The notes under the pieces: generated by a model | Told to the model about the DNA's origin: nothing | Seen by the model: the letters and a program-made list of their open reading frames with translations, nothing else | Database searches by the model: none | In this document: positions 8,595 through 17,897 of the stretch, one piece after another | Numbering within the stretch: the first letter of the stretch is position 1 | Layout of the letters: each line of letters starts with the position of its first letter | Assembly (NCBI GenBank): GCA_045863055.1 | Contig: BTUW01000002.1 | Location: 62,001 to 126,000, forward strand | Reading direction: 5' to 3' | From: UTCHB3 sp008363265 | GTDB taxonomy: Bacteria > Bacteroidota > Ignavibacteria > Ignavibacteriales > Ignavibacteriaceae | Length of the DNA stretch: 64,000 nucleotides | Translations under genes and position numbers: made by a program

Positions 8595-9541
8595 AAAAAC
8601 TCATATTTCTCGTTCTGCCTCTCCTTTTTCTCGCGGGTTGTTTCTCCTCGACTGTTTTGGATCAGCCGAAGAGCGAGTCACAGAGTGACGGTGATGATTT
8701 TTTCAATCTGGCGAATGATCTTATAAACCGTAATCAGGTCGGGCCGGCACTGATCTCTCTCGATGAGGCCTACAACAGTTACTCACTGCTTGATGATGTA
8801 TCCGGGAAAACCAAGGTGCTGCTTAAGAAGGCGAACATATTTGCTGCCACGGGTGAAGTTGCCAAGGGAGACAGCATACTCTCCGCGGAGTTCCTTCTCC
8901 TCCCCGGAAGGGCGGACACGATAAACTACCTCAACTCGCTGACAGAGTTTTACTATGTGTCTGAGAGGTACGACAGCGTTTTGGCGATCGCAAAAAAGTT
9001 TAACACCTACTACACCTCCCACCCAGCCGCCCTGATAGCCACTGCATACCTGACCCTGGCAAAGTTTGCTCTTAAGACGAACTATGAAATGGAGCTCTCT
9101 GACCTGAACCGTGCTTTTGTCGCGCTTGACAGGGATCAGAGGTACCCCGCGGATCAGCTTGCGTTCGCCTTTTACACACGGGCTTACATCGCCCTTGCTG
9201 AAGGTAACACTAAAGACGCGGAATTCTGGGGGAAGAAGGCATATGACGAGGATCTCGACAATGAAGACTATCTGGCCATTGCCTATGATCTGGAGTTGCT
9301 GGCAGAGATAGCGGAAGGGAAGAATGACCTCAATGCAGCCGCGGGCTTCTATAAAAGAGCGAGCGACTCATACTTTGCCCTCGGAATCGGGGAGGAAAGC
9401 ATACACTGCGAGGCGAAAAGTCTTATACTCAGAATTAAAACAAAAGGCGATAATTCATTTCTGAAGAACCGCCTTAAACACTTGAAGGAGAAGATCACCG
9501 ATCCCCTCCTCAGGAAGGAAATAGAGGCTACTGTTAACTGA
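8591..9541 (+). CDS. TPR-like lipoprotein of the MCE operon
   Basis: 316 residues. The signal peptide ends in a good lipobox (LFLAGC, Cys17), so the protein is likely lipid-anchored on the periplasmic side. The rest is alpha-helical with tetratricopeptide-like pairs (for example ALISLDEAYNSYSLLDD, AFYTRAYIALAEGNTKDAEFWGKKAYDED, AAGFYKRASDSYFALG). It is translationally coupled to the MCE gene (4-base overlap), so it is probably a periplasmic or outer-membrane accessory of that system. Its end overlaps gltX tail to tail by 8 bases. No exact family is recognised. Confidence 0.85.
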   Translation: MKKLIFLVLPLLFLAGCFSSTVLDQPKSESQSDGDDFFNLANDLINRNQVGPALISLDEAYNSYSLLDDVSGKTKVLLKKANIFAATGEVAKGDSILSAEFLLLPGRADTINYLNSLTEFYYVSERYDSVLAIAKKFNTYYTSHPAALIATAYLTLAKFALKTNYEMELSDLNRAFVALDRDQRYPADQLAFAFYTRAYIALAEGNTKDAEFWGKKAYDEDLDNEDYLAIAYDLELLAEIAEGKNDLNAAAGFYKRASDSYFALGIGEESIHCEAKSLILRIKTKGDNSFLKNRLKHLKEKITDPLLRKEIEATVN

Positions 9542-11024
9542 CGGTCAGTTTCTCCAGAGCAGTCTGTATTCTCTCCACAACTTCTTCCCGGCCCAGGGCT
9601 TCGAGTATCTCGAAGAGTCCCGGTCCTGATGAAACTCCTGAAACCGCCAGCCTGACAGGATGTATCAGCTTCCCGGCACCAACCCCGTTTTCTTCAGCAC
9701 AGGCTCTGAGAGCCGTTTCATAATCCTCTTTTGCGGGGGAAGCGATCGCGTTCAGTTTCGAAATGTAGGCTTCAAGCAACTTTGGGGTTTCCTCTTTCCA
9801 GGCCTTCTGCACACCTTTTTCTTCGTAGCTCTCAGGCCTTCCGAAGAAGTATGAGGCATTTTCAGGGATCTCCTTTATGAATCTCACCCTTTCCTTCATC
9901 GCCTGAACTACTTTCACCAGGAAGTTGTTGCTATATGAAGCGGCATCACGACCCGTTGAGTTCAGTTCATCTCTCAGCAGTCCCGCAAGTTCCTCATCAT
10001 TTTTTGCCCTCAAGTGTTCCGCGTTCAGCCACTCAAGTTTCTCAAGATTGAATACTGCTCCTGATTTGTTGATCCGCTCAACTGAAAAAGCTGAAATCAG
10101 TTCATCCATGTAATAGAACTCACGGTCATCCCCCGCGTTCCAGCCCAAAAGAGCGATAAAATTAACGAGAGCCTCTTTCAGATATCCTTTGGCGCGGTAG
10201 TCTTCAACCGCCACGTCACCCTGACGCTTGCTTAGTTTCGACCTGTCAGGATTGAGAAGCAGCGGCAGATGCGCGAACACAGGCACTTCCCATCCGAATG
10301 CCTCATACAAGAGCACGTGTTTGGGGGTTGAGGGGAGCCACTCTTCACCTCTGATGGTATGCGTGATCTTCATCAGGTGGTCATCTACAACATTGGCGAG
10401 GTGGTACGTCGGGAAACCGTCACTCTTGATCAGAACCTGATCATCGATTATCGAGGTGTCAAAGTCGATGTTGCCGCGGATTATGTCTTTCACGAGGACC
10501 GAGCGACCATGTCTTACATTCATCCTTACAACATAAGGAATACCTTCAGCAAGCTTTGCCTGCACTTCATCCACTGAAAGTTTCAGACAGTGCTTGTCAT
10601 AGACAGTCTGCTCTCCTCGGGCTTTCTGTGCCTCACGAAGCGAATCAAGTCTCTCCTTCGAGCAGAAACAGTAGTACGCGTGACCGCTCTCGATAAGTCT
10701 GTCTGTGTGCTCTTTGTAGATATGGAGCCTTTCCGACTGCACATAGGGGCCGTATTCACCCCCAATGCCTGGTCCCTCATCGTAGTGAAGGCCTGACCAC
10801 TCGAGCGTGCTGATAAGGTTCTCTACTGCACCTTCAACATAACGGGTGCGGTCAGTATCCTCAATTCTGAGGATGAACTTGCCGCCGGTCTGTTTTGCAA
10901 AAAGGTAGTTGTATAACGCGGTTCTTAGGCCCCCAATATGTAGATAACCGGTAGGGCTGGGGGCAAACCTCACCCTTGGATGTTCTGAGATCATGCGGGT
11001 ATGTATTCCTGTAGTTACAGACAT
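9534..11024 (-). CDS. gltX: Glutamyl-tRNA synthetase
   Basis: Class I aminoacyl-tRNA synthetase charging tRNA-Glu. The N-terminus has VRFAPSPTGYLHIGGLRTALYNYLFAK with the HIGH-type motif; the KMSKS-type motif appears as SKLSKRQGD; and the DEGPGIGGEYGPYVQSERL segment is typical of bacterial GluRS. The length of 496 residues is normal. The ATG at 11024 overlaps the upstream stop by one base; an inner ATG (residue 11) would also fit the family N-terminus. The zinc-type motif region contains CFCSKERLDSLREAQ. It lies downstream of a degenerate sensor kinase in the same run. Confidence 0.97.
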   Translation of the reverse strand: MSVTTGIHTRMISEHPRVRFAPSPTGYLHIGGLRTALYNYLFAKQTGGKFILRIEDTDRTRYVEGAVENLISTLEWSGLHYDEGPGIGGEYGPYVQSERLHIYKEHTDRLIESGHAYYCFCSKERLDSLREAQKARGEQTVYDKHCLKLSVDEVQAKLAEGIPYVVRMNVRHGRSVLVKDIIRGNIDFDTSIIDDQVLIKSDGFPTYHLANVVDDHLMKITHTIRGEEWLPSTPKHVLLYEAFGWEVPVFAHLPLLLNPDRSKLSKRQGDVAVEDYRAKGYLKEALVNFIALLGWNAGDDREFYYMDELISAFSVERINKSGAVFNLEKLEWLNAEHLRAKNDEELAGLLRDELNSTGRDAASYSNNFLVKVVQAMKERVRFIKEIPENASYFFGRPESYEEKGVQKAWKEETPKLLEAYISKLNAIASPAKEDYETALRACAEENGVGAGKLIHPVRLAVSGVSSGPGLFEILEALGREEVVERIQTALEKLTVS

Positions 11025-13387
11025 CAAGCCTGTTTGGTGGTGTATTTCTTCACTTTTTCGATAAATTCAATACTGTCGATCGGTTTTGGAATATAGTCGG
11101 AAGCACCTGCGTCGATGCACTTCTCCCTGTCGCCTTTCATTGCGAACGCTGTCAGGGCAATAATCGGGGTGTCCTTGTACTCGGGCATCTGTCTGATCCG
11201 CTCAGTGGCTTCAAAACCGTTCATAACAGGCATCTGCATATCCATAAGTATCAGATCATAAACCGCTTTCCTTGCCTGATCAACGGCTTCCGCGCCATTC
11301 TCAACCACGGTTACATTGCTGAAACCGTTTTTTCGCAAAAGACGGGTTACGATTATCTGAGAGTGTTTGTAGTCTTCACCGAGAAGGATCGAGGGGCCCT
11401 GGTCTTCCTGAGCGGGTTGCGGCTGACCGTGCACAGCTCCCGGTACAGGTGCTGCAGGTTCGGTCCTGTTAACCATTTTGCTAATGGTTTCGGCAAGATC
11501 TTCTATCTTGGTGCTCTTTTTGTCGAGCAGTTCGGTGAACAGGCCGTTTATCTTTGCGAGGTCTTCCTCGTAGTTTTCCTTGCCCGTATATATAATGATC
11601 GGCAGACTGGCAAAACGCGGGTTCGACTTGATCTCCTTGATCAGCTCGAAACCGTTCATACGCGGCATGTCAAGGTCGACGATAGCCAGATCGAGATCCA
11701 TGTTGGCGATCTTTTCCGGCACTTCATATGAAAAATTTTCTGCAACGGGATTGAACCCGGCTGACTGGATGGCCTCTTTTACGAGGTTCAAAGTATTAAT
11801 GTCATCATCAACACAAAGCACATTCGCGTCACGGCGCAGCCGGTAGCTGGTAAGTACCTCGACAAGGTCTTTGTAACTGATCGGCTTAACAAAGTACTCG
11901 ACCGATCCCATCAGGAACGCTTTCTGCTGTTCCGCCTCAACCGAGCAGACGATCACGGGCGTGTGTCTGTGAAGTTTGTTCTCCCTGATCTTTCTGAGGA
12001 GTTCAAGTCCGTTAATATCGGGCAGGGTCACGTTGGTGATGATCGAGAGAAAGCCTTCGGTTTCGAGTATCTGCAGGGCTTTCTGTCCGGCGTTCACAAT
12101 CGTGGGTTCGTAACCCCATTTATTAAGATAATTGCTCAGGAGTTTCGAAGTGGCGTAGTCATCCTCGATCACGAGCACCCGGTTGTTCCTGGCATCGGGT
12201 TTCGGCATCGATTCGATCTGCTTTGCAAAGTCAGCTGCACCCGTCAAAAGAAGGTTGATCGTAATATTTATTCCCTGAACGGGATCTTTCGCGATAACAA
12301 GTTCTCCCTTAAGGCTTTGAACATACTTCTCAGCCAGATTAAGGGAGAGGGTGGAAAGAGAGATGGTTTTGCTGCGCGACTCATGTATCTGTGCGATCCT
12401 GAACGCGTCGTGTACCTTCTCGACAGGAAGAATAAACCCGGGGTGGTGTATCTTAATACCGAGTATGCCCGCCAGTGATTCTGAAACCTGCACATCGATC
12501 TTTCCATAAGGATTCTCATTGATCAGGTATCCAAGAACATATGTAACGGCTGTTTTCAGGCGCTGATGGTCGGATTCGATCTCCTTCGGTACCGCCTCGC
12601 CAAAGCTGAACTGAAGTGTTGTTACCGACTGATCGATCTTCTCTTTGAAATTTGTTTCGATCTCCTCAATGAAGGGTTGAAGCTCGAAAGTGCTTAGTTG
12701 TGGTGTAACGCTGCCGGAAGAGACTCTTGAAATATCGATCAGATCATTCAACAGTCCTGATATCTTCTGTGCGTTATCTTTTATCAGCTTTACATACTCG
12801 GTCTGAACCGAGTTGAGTTTATCGTCGTAGAGTAGTGACGCAAAACCGAGAATGCTGTTGGCGGGGGTCCGGAGATCATTTGATACATCCTGAAGCAGCC
12901 TGTTGATCGAAGAATCGGATGCCACTCCTTCAAACTTGCATGATGCCATCAGAACTGAAAGAAACCTCCCCATCGCTGTGATGCCTTCGATATCACTCTG
13001 GCTGAATGGCGACTTCCGGGTAAGCTTCAGCACAAAACTGCCGCCCGCGGTCGACTTGATCCGCAAACAACCTTCATAAACAAGAAAATCGGTGGTCTGT
13101 ATCAGGCACTTCTTTTCAATATCAAAAGTGCTCCCGTCAGGAGCCATTTCAAGTGCCTTGCAGTTGGTGCAGAGCTGCTCACTTCCGAGGTTCAGGCTCT
13201 TCTTTACATTGTCCGATTTACCGACAAGAAGGTATTTGTCATTCACCGGTCTGAAAAGAGCTGCAGAATAAAATTCGAATTCGTTGGCCACGAGATTGCA
13301 GAAACCGTTAAGCATTGCCTCGGAGCCGGATTCCGACTCAAACAGCTGACTGACCGAATTGAAAAGTGATATGTATTTAGTCTGCAT
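11024..13387 (-). CDS. Hybrid histidine kinase-like protein with kinase-dead core and three receiver domains
   Basis: 787 residues from ATG 13387 (two GTG codons sit just upstream). Order: GAF-like sensory region with a CTNC pair (about 1-160), HisKA-like dimerisation helix (about 160-225), a poorly conserved ATPase region (about 235-385), then receiver domains REC1 (about 403-516), REC2 (about 522-640) and REC3 (about 664-787). The H-box reads DVSNDLRTP, so the phosphorylated His is Asn170, and no N-box, DxGxG or GxG motifs are visible. REC1 has ITNVTLP with Asn452 in place of the phospho-Asp. REC2 (Asp571) and REC3 (Asp716, LMDMQMP) look intact. It probably receives phosphate from another kinase or acts as a scaffold. 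Confidence 0.88.
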   Translation of the reverse strand: MQTKYISLFNSVSQLFESESGSEAMLNGFCNLVANEFEFYSAALFRPVNDKYLLVGKSDNVKKSLNLGSEQLCTNCKALEMAPDGSTFDIEKKCLIQTTDFLVYEGCLRIKSTAGGSFVLKLTRKSPFSQSDIEGITAMGRFLSVLMASCKFEGVASDSSINRLLQDVSNDLRTPANSILGFASLLYDDKLNSVQTEYVKLIKDNAQKISGLLNDLIDISRVSSGSVTPQLSTFELQPFIEEIETNFKEKIDQSVTTLQFSFGEAVPKEIESDHQRLKTAVTYVLGYLINENPYGKIDVQVSESLAGILGIKIHHPGFILPVEKVHDAFRIAQIHESRSKTISLSTLSLNLAEKYVQSLKGELVIAKDPVQGINITINLLLTGAADFAKQIESMPKPDARNNRVLVIEDDYATSKLLSNYLNKWGYEPTIVNAGQKALQILETEGFLSIITNVTLPDINGLELLRKIRENKLHRHTPVIVCSVEAEQQKAFLMGSVEYFVKPISYKDLVEVLTSYRLRRDANVLCVDDDINTLNLVKEAIQSAGFNPVAENFSYEVPEKIANMDLDLAIVDLDMPRMNGFELIKEIKSNPRFASLPIIIYTGKENYEEDLAKINGLFTELLDKKSTKIEDLAETISKMVNRTEPAAPVPGAVHGQPQPAQEDQGPSILLGEDYKHSQIIVTRLLRKNGFSNVTVVENGAEAVDQARKAVYDLILMDMQMPVMNGFEATERIRQMPEYKDTPIIALTAFAMKGDREKCIDAGASDYIPKPIDSIEFIEKVKKYTTKQA

Positions 13388-13464
13388 CGGTTGCACCACC
13401 GTTAATTAATGTTTTTGATCAAACATTTAATTTAACAAGAAATTGAAATAAAAAAAAGCTGTAG

Positions 13465-14442
13465 TTATACTGTTTCGATCAGTTTTTGAACGATGTCAAC
13501 CGGGGTTATACCCTCGGCTTCGGCACTGAAGTTCGTTATCACCCGGTGCCTCAGTATGGGATTGAGAACAGAACGGATATCCTCCTTGTTCGGGGTGAAC
13601 CGGCCGTAGAGCACAGCTCTGGTCTTCGCCGCAAGGATCATGTATTGTGACGCCCTGGGACCCGCACCCCACCTTACCCACTCTTTGATGAAAGAAGGTG
13701 CTTCAGCAGTGTTCGGGCGGGTACTGTGGACGATCTTCGCGGCATACTCGATAATGTTATCGGCAACAGGAACTGACCTGATCAACTCCTGGTACCGGAC
13801 GAGTTCTTCCGCTTTGATCACCGGTTCTACAACCGGGGTAAACGCGCCTGTGGTCGCCTTTACGATCTCGACCTCCTCCTCGTACGAAGGGTAATCGAGC
13901 CACAGGTTAAACATAAAACGGTCGAGCTGTGCCTCCGGAAGGGGGTAGGTACCCTCCTGCTCAATAGGATTTTGGGTTGCAAGAACAAAAAACGGCTTCC
14001 CAAGCTGATAGGTGTGTCCGGCTACAGTAACCTTGTATTCCTGCATCGCTTCAAGAAGAGCCGCCTGCGTTTTGGGAGGAGTTCTGTTGATCTCGTCAGC
14101 AAGTATGACATTTGCAAAAATGGGCCCTGGGATGAATCTGAACTCACGCCTTCTGGTGACCGGGTCTTCCTCGATGATATCGGTACCTGTAATATCCGAC
14201 GGCATAAGGTCGGGCGTGAACTGTATCCTGCCGAACTTCAGGTCGGTGACTTCGGCCACTGTTTTGATAAGAAGGGTTTTCGCGAGGCCCGGTACACCGA
14301 CAAGCAGGCAGTGACCCCGTGAAAGAAGAGAGATAAGAAGTTGTTCGACTATCTCATGCTGACCGACAATTACTTTTCCGATCTCTTCCTTAACGGCCTT
14401 AAACTTGCCGTTGATCTCATTTACGAGTGCGACTTCATCCAA
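13465..14442 (-). CDS. MoxR-family AAA+ ATPase
   Basis: 325 residues with Walker A GVPGLAKT (49-56), Walker B VILADEINR (112-120) and the MoxR hallmarks RIQFTPDLMPSDITGT and ATQNPIEQEGTYPLPEAQLDRF. MoxR ATPases usually act with VWA-domain partners in protein maturation or stress responses; no VWA gene is visible here, so the target is unknown. The start is a TTG at 14442: the surA stop (TAA, 14460-14458) lies in the same frame only five codons upstream, no ATG is available, and a GGGGA (14454-14450) sits at Shine-Dalgarno distance. Confidence 0.93.
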   Translation of the reverse strand: MDEVALVNEINGKFKAVKEEIGKVIVGQHEIVEQLLISLLSRGHCLLVGVPGLAKTLLIKTVAEVTDLKFGRIQFTPDLMPSDITGTDIIEEDPVTRRREFRFIPGPIFANVILADEINRTPPKTQAALLEAMQEYKVTVAGHTYQLGKPFFVLATQNPIEQEGTYPLPEAQLDRFMFNLWLDYPSYEEEVEIVKATTGAFTPVVEPVIKAEELVRYQELIRSVPVADNIIEYAAKIVHSTRPNTAEAPSFIKEWVRWGAGPRASQYMILAAKTRAVLYGRFTPNKEDIRSVLNPILRHRVITNFSAEAEGITPVDIVQKLIETV

Positions 14443-14457
14443 CCGGCATTCCCCATC

Positions 14458-15732
14458 TTATTTTATCTCCCAGAATATCTTTGTTTTCAGATCCTCGAAC
14501 CACTCGTTCTCGAGTCTTTTCTTCTTGTACATAATGGCGAGCTCTTTAACTTCGTCGTAGTCAAGTTCAAGGTTCGGCTCATGGCGCGGGATCCGCTGAT
14601 CAACTTTTACAATGTGGTAACCGTAGTCATCCTGACCGTAATCGATCCTCTTTGGGAACGAGATGTCACCTTCCTTCAGGCGGAAGATCGTCTCTTTAAG
14701 AGCGGCATCAAGTTTATCGATGTAGAATGTGCCAAGGTTTCCTCCTGCACGGTTGGTTCTCTCATCCTGACTGTACTTCTTCGCGTAGGCCTTAAAATCA
14801 CCGTTGTTTCTTACGAGCGAGTCACGGAGATCGGTAAGGAAGTTTATAAGCTCAAAATCGGTCTGATCGTCAGGCTTTACCTTCACGAGGATGTGGCGGG
14901 CCTTTATCTGCTCACCCCTCCTGTCGACAAGCTGGATTATGTGATATCCCACGGGGGATTCAACCACGTCGGAAATTTCACCTTCACGCAGTCTGAAGGC
15001 GGCCGATTCAAACTCAGGATAAAAAGTACCCCTCGCGGCATAACCAAGATCACCGCCGTTCACAGCGCTGCCCGGGTCATCGGAATATTTTTTTGCAAGC
15101 TCAGCGAAATCGGCACCTTTCTTGATCGAATCAAGAAGACCCGATGCGAAGTCATAAGCGATCTTCATGATCCTCTCCGACTTCACGGGTGAGCGGAAGA
15201 TGTGGGAAATCTTAACTTTTTCAGGTGTGGTTCCGAGGCTGTCCCTGAATTCACTGAAGAACTCCTCAACTTCACGCCGGCTGACATCAACGGTCCCGAA
15301 TTTCTTGTCCTGGGCTTTTTTCATCAGGAGATTCTTTTCGATCTCAGGCTCCAATTCCCTCTTTATCTGAGCCATCGATTTGTTGTATGTCTTTTCAACA
15401 GCTTCTTCTGAACCGAACTGCCGGATCAACTGCTGAACCTGATAGCTGAGGTATTGGTCGATCTCGGGTTTGGTAACCATTATCGAATCAAGGACGGCAT
15501 ACGCATAGAGAAGTTTCTCCTCGATCATACTGTTGAGCACAATCGCCCTGAATTGAGGGTCATCCGCGTTACCGCCGGTACGCTGGGCTTCCAGGGTAGC
15601 GCGCAGCGTCACTTCACTTTCGAGAATTATGTCGTTATCCACGATCGCCGCGATCTTTTCGGCGATCTCCTGTGAAAAAAGTGTTCCTCCTCCGAAAAGG
15701 AAGAGGAACACCAAAAGGGCTTTTTTAAGCAT
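14458..15732 (-). CDS. SurA-like periplasmic peptidyl-prolyl isomerase
   Basis: 424 residues: signal peptide (MLKKALLVFLFLFGGGTLFSQ), SurA N-terminal chaperone domain (EIAEKIAAIVDNDIILESEV), and two parvulin domains (about 172-265 and 275-380) marked by KISHIFRSP...FAELAKKYSDDPGSAVNGGDLGY...YHIIQLVD and KARHILVK...YAKKYSQDERTNRAGGNLGTF...YHIVKVDQR. SurA proteins escort outer-membrane beta-barrels across the periplasm. It is followed after 15 bases by moxR and preceded by a second parvulin lipoprotein, so the pair probably shares this duty. Confidence 0.93.
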   Translation of the reverse strand: MLKKALLVFLFLFGGGTLFSQEIAEKIAAIVDNDIILESEVTLRATLEAQRTGGNADDPQFRAIVLNSMIEEKLLYAYAVLDSIMVTKPEIDQYLSYQVQQLIRQFGSEEAVEKTYNKSMAQIKRELEPEIEKNLLMKKAQDKKFGTVDVSRREVEEFFSEFRDSLGTTPEKVKISHIFRSPVKSERIMKIAYDFASGLLDSIKKGADFAELAKKYSDDPGSAVNGGDLGYAARGTFYPEFESAAFRLREGEISDVVESPVGYHIIQLVDRRGEQIKARHILVKVKPDDQTDFELINFLTDLRDSLVRNNGDFKAYAKKYSQDERTNRAGGNLGTFYIDKLDAALKETIFRLKEGDISFPKRIDYGQDDYGYHIVKVDQRIPRHEPNLELDYDEVKELAIMYKKKRLENEWFEDLKTKIFWEIK

Positions 15733-15758
15733 TAAATGTTTTCCGGGGGTATTGGTTT

Positions 15759-17753
15759 TTAATTCTTGAATGCATCTTCAAGGGCATCATAGAAATAAAC
15801 AGGTTTGTATCTCGATTTCAGAGTGTTGATGTACGCCTCTTCCATCTTCTTCTGTTCCTGTTCATTGTATCCGCTGAGCACTTCAGGTTTAGCCTCTTCG
15901 TAGGTTTTGATCCTGCTGTTCTCCTTCTTGTACACCTTGATGATGGAGAAACCACCATCGATGCTGAAAGGCGCGGTTATTGAACCTTGCGGATGTTTGT
16001 TAGCCTCTTTGTAAAGAGCGTTGAGATTTACATCCTGCAGCGAGTGGAGACCTTTTTTACCCCTCATGTTGCTTCTTTCGGTGAATTCACCCGCGAGCGA
16101 GTCGAGGGCTGCTCCGTCAAGAAGTTTTTTGTGAAGTACCTTTGCCAGCGAATCGCTCTTAACAAAGATCTCACCGAACTCAACCCTGTCAGGCCAGATG
16201 TAGCCGGATTTGTGGGTATCATAATACTGCATCAGATAGACGCTGTCGTTCTTGATCTTGTTCCAGACTTCGAGTTCCTGAAGTTTGAAGATGTAGATGC
16301 CGTTCTTGTAGTCATCCATCAGGCGGGCAAAGTCTTCATTTCTTTGGGGCAGGTATTGGGCATCGATTGAAAGTACCCTGTCGTTGGCCAGTTTTATCGC
16401 GCCGTCGTTCAGAAGTGTGAATGTGATCGGCACATTGAAAAACTCCATCCTGCGGCCCATATCGATTACAAGCGAATCGAGGTTCCATGAGCGGTTTTCC
16501 ATTGTGAACGCAACTGAATCCTTATAAGCATTGCGAAGTTCGGATTCCATGTAACCTTTATTGATCATCACAGTGTCAGCCTCGCTCTCGATGAGAGCAA
16601 AAAGCTGTTCATTTGATGTAAAGTTATATCTGTCCCTTGTAGCCTGAAGGAACTGAGAGTATTCACTATTGTACCTGATCTGGCGATACATCCTCTTCAG
16701 GTTTTCCTTGTCCTCTTCATACGAGGGGTACGGTTTTTCTTCTGTAACCAGAATGAGGTGGAGCCCGTAAGCGGTTTTTACGATATCCGACATCTGGCCC
16801 GGTTTCAGGTTGAAAGCCGCTTCATCAAACTCAGGGACCATCATTCTTCTCTCGAAGAACCCAAGATCACCGCCCGAGTTCTTTGAACCGGGATCATCAG
16901 AATAAACCCTTGCGAGGTCTTCAAATCTTTCACCGGCTTTAAGGCGGGCAAGCACTGTGTCCATCTTCTTATAAGCAAAAGCCGTGTCAACATTACCTTC
17001 AGGGTTCTGATAGGCGATAAGAATGTGGCTGGCGCGGATCTGGGGGATCCTGTCACGTTCTTCCGTTACCTTTATCAGGTGATAACCGAACCTGGTTGTT
17101 ACCACCTCAGGAAAAACTTCACCGGGTTTCAGGGTGTAAGCGGCATCTTCAAACTCGGGAACGATCATTCCGGAAGTTATGTAGTAGATGTCTCCACCCT
17201 TGGCGGCACTGAACTCATCTGTCGAATACTCGGCAGCAAGTTTTTCGAAGCTTTCACCTTCCTTGATCCTCTGAAGTACAGAATCGAGTCTAAGTTTTGG
17301 CTCCTCGGTATCAAGAGAATCGGGGCGGGTCATGATGTGACTTACACGGATCTCTTTTTTGCGTCTTTCCCACATCTGCTTTACGGCGGGTTCGATCAGC
17401 TCTTTTTCAATGATATATGTCTGTCCGACCTGGCGGAGGTAGTCTTCAAGTTCTTTTGTGAGAGCAGTATCCTTATCGAATCCTCTCTCTGTTCCGTCCT
17501 GAAGTTTCATCTTGAAATTGGTATAAACCTCAAGGAAATTCTTAAGCTTTTCCCGGTCATCCTTCTTAGCGTTTTCGATTCCCCCGGAAGTTTTCGTGTA
17601 TGCTCTCTCAAATTCCGACAGTGAAACCTTCACTTTTTGATTGTTTGCGCCGGTAAACTCAGCCACGGAGGGGCCGGTTCCACCACCGGAACAAGCTGTT
17701 AGAAAGATCGCGGAGATGAGGGGGAAAATTAAAACCCATGTTTTTCTGAACAT
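15759..17753 (-). CDS. Parvulin-type foldase lipoprotein (PpiC/SurA-like)
   Basis: 664 residues from ATG 17753 (a TTG precedes it). The signal peptide ends in the lipobox FLTAC, so it is a lipoprotein. Two parvulin repeats follow (about 135-230, VSHIMTRPDSL...EKLAAEYSTDEFSAAKGGDIYY; and about 240-350, ASHILIAYQNP...EDLARVYSDDPGSKNSGGDLGFF), then a long helical region and a degenerate third parvulin-like stretch near the C-terminus (EFGEIFVKSDSLAKVLHKKLLDGAALDSLAGEFTERSNMRGKKG). It probably folds outer-membrane or secreted proteins in the periplasm, together with the neighbouring SurA-like protein 26 bases downstream. Confidence 0.9.
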   Translation of the reverse strand: MFRKTWVLIFPLISAIFLTACSGGGTGPSVAEFTGANNQKVKVSLSEFERAYTKTSGGIENAKKDDREKLKNFLEVYTNFKMKLQDGTERGFDKDTALTKELEDYLRQVGQTYIIEKELIEPAVKQMWERRKKEIRVSHIMTRPDSLDTEEPKLRLDSVLQRIKEGESFEKLAAEYSTDEFSAAKGGDIYYITSGMIVPEFEDAAYTLKPGEVFPEVVTTRFGYHLIKVTEERDRIPQIRASHILIAYQNPEGNVDTAFAYKKMDTVLARLKAGERFEDLARVYSDDPGSKNSGGDLGFFERRMMVPEFDEAAFNLKPGQMSDIVKTAYGLHLILVTEEKPYPSYEEDKENLKRMYRQIRYNSEYSQFLQATRDRYNFTSNEQLFALIESEADTVMINKGYMESELRNAYKDSVAFTMENRSWNLDSLVIDMGRRMEFFNVPITFTLLNDGAIKLANDRVLSIDAQYLPQRNEDFARLMDDYKNGIYIFKLQELEVWNKIKNDSVYLMQYYDTHKSGYIWPDRVEFGEIFVKSDSLAKVLHKKLLDGAALDSLAGEFTERSNMRGKKGLHSLQDVNLNALYKEANKHPQGSITAPFSIDGGFSIIKVYKKENSRIKTYEEAKPEVLSGYNEQEQKKMEEAYINTLKSRYKPVYFYDALEDAFKN

Positions 17754-17897
17754 CAATGGCTCCAGATTGTTAAAAGATAACCCGGAAATCTCCGGGGGTA
17801 CTGAATATTTTATAAATAAATGAATTAGTAAAGATCATTAAAAAATCCCAACAACAATTTTACCTAAACCTGCGCTGAAAATCAAGGTTATTATTGG

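Noticed and set aside
14341..15192. 283-residue plus-strand open frame
   Set aside because: Lies opposite the moxR and surA genes, whose motifs are unambiguous; its composition is not protein-like.
15739..17805. Shared TACCCCCGGA motif in the leaders of the two parvulin genes
   Set aside because: Only ten bases, GC-rich and at different distances from the starts; not enough to call a regulatory site.
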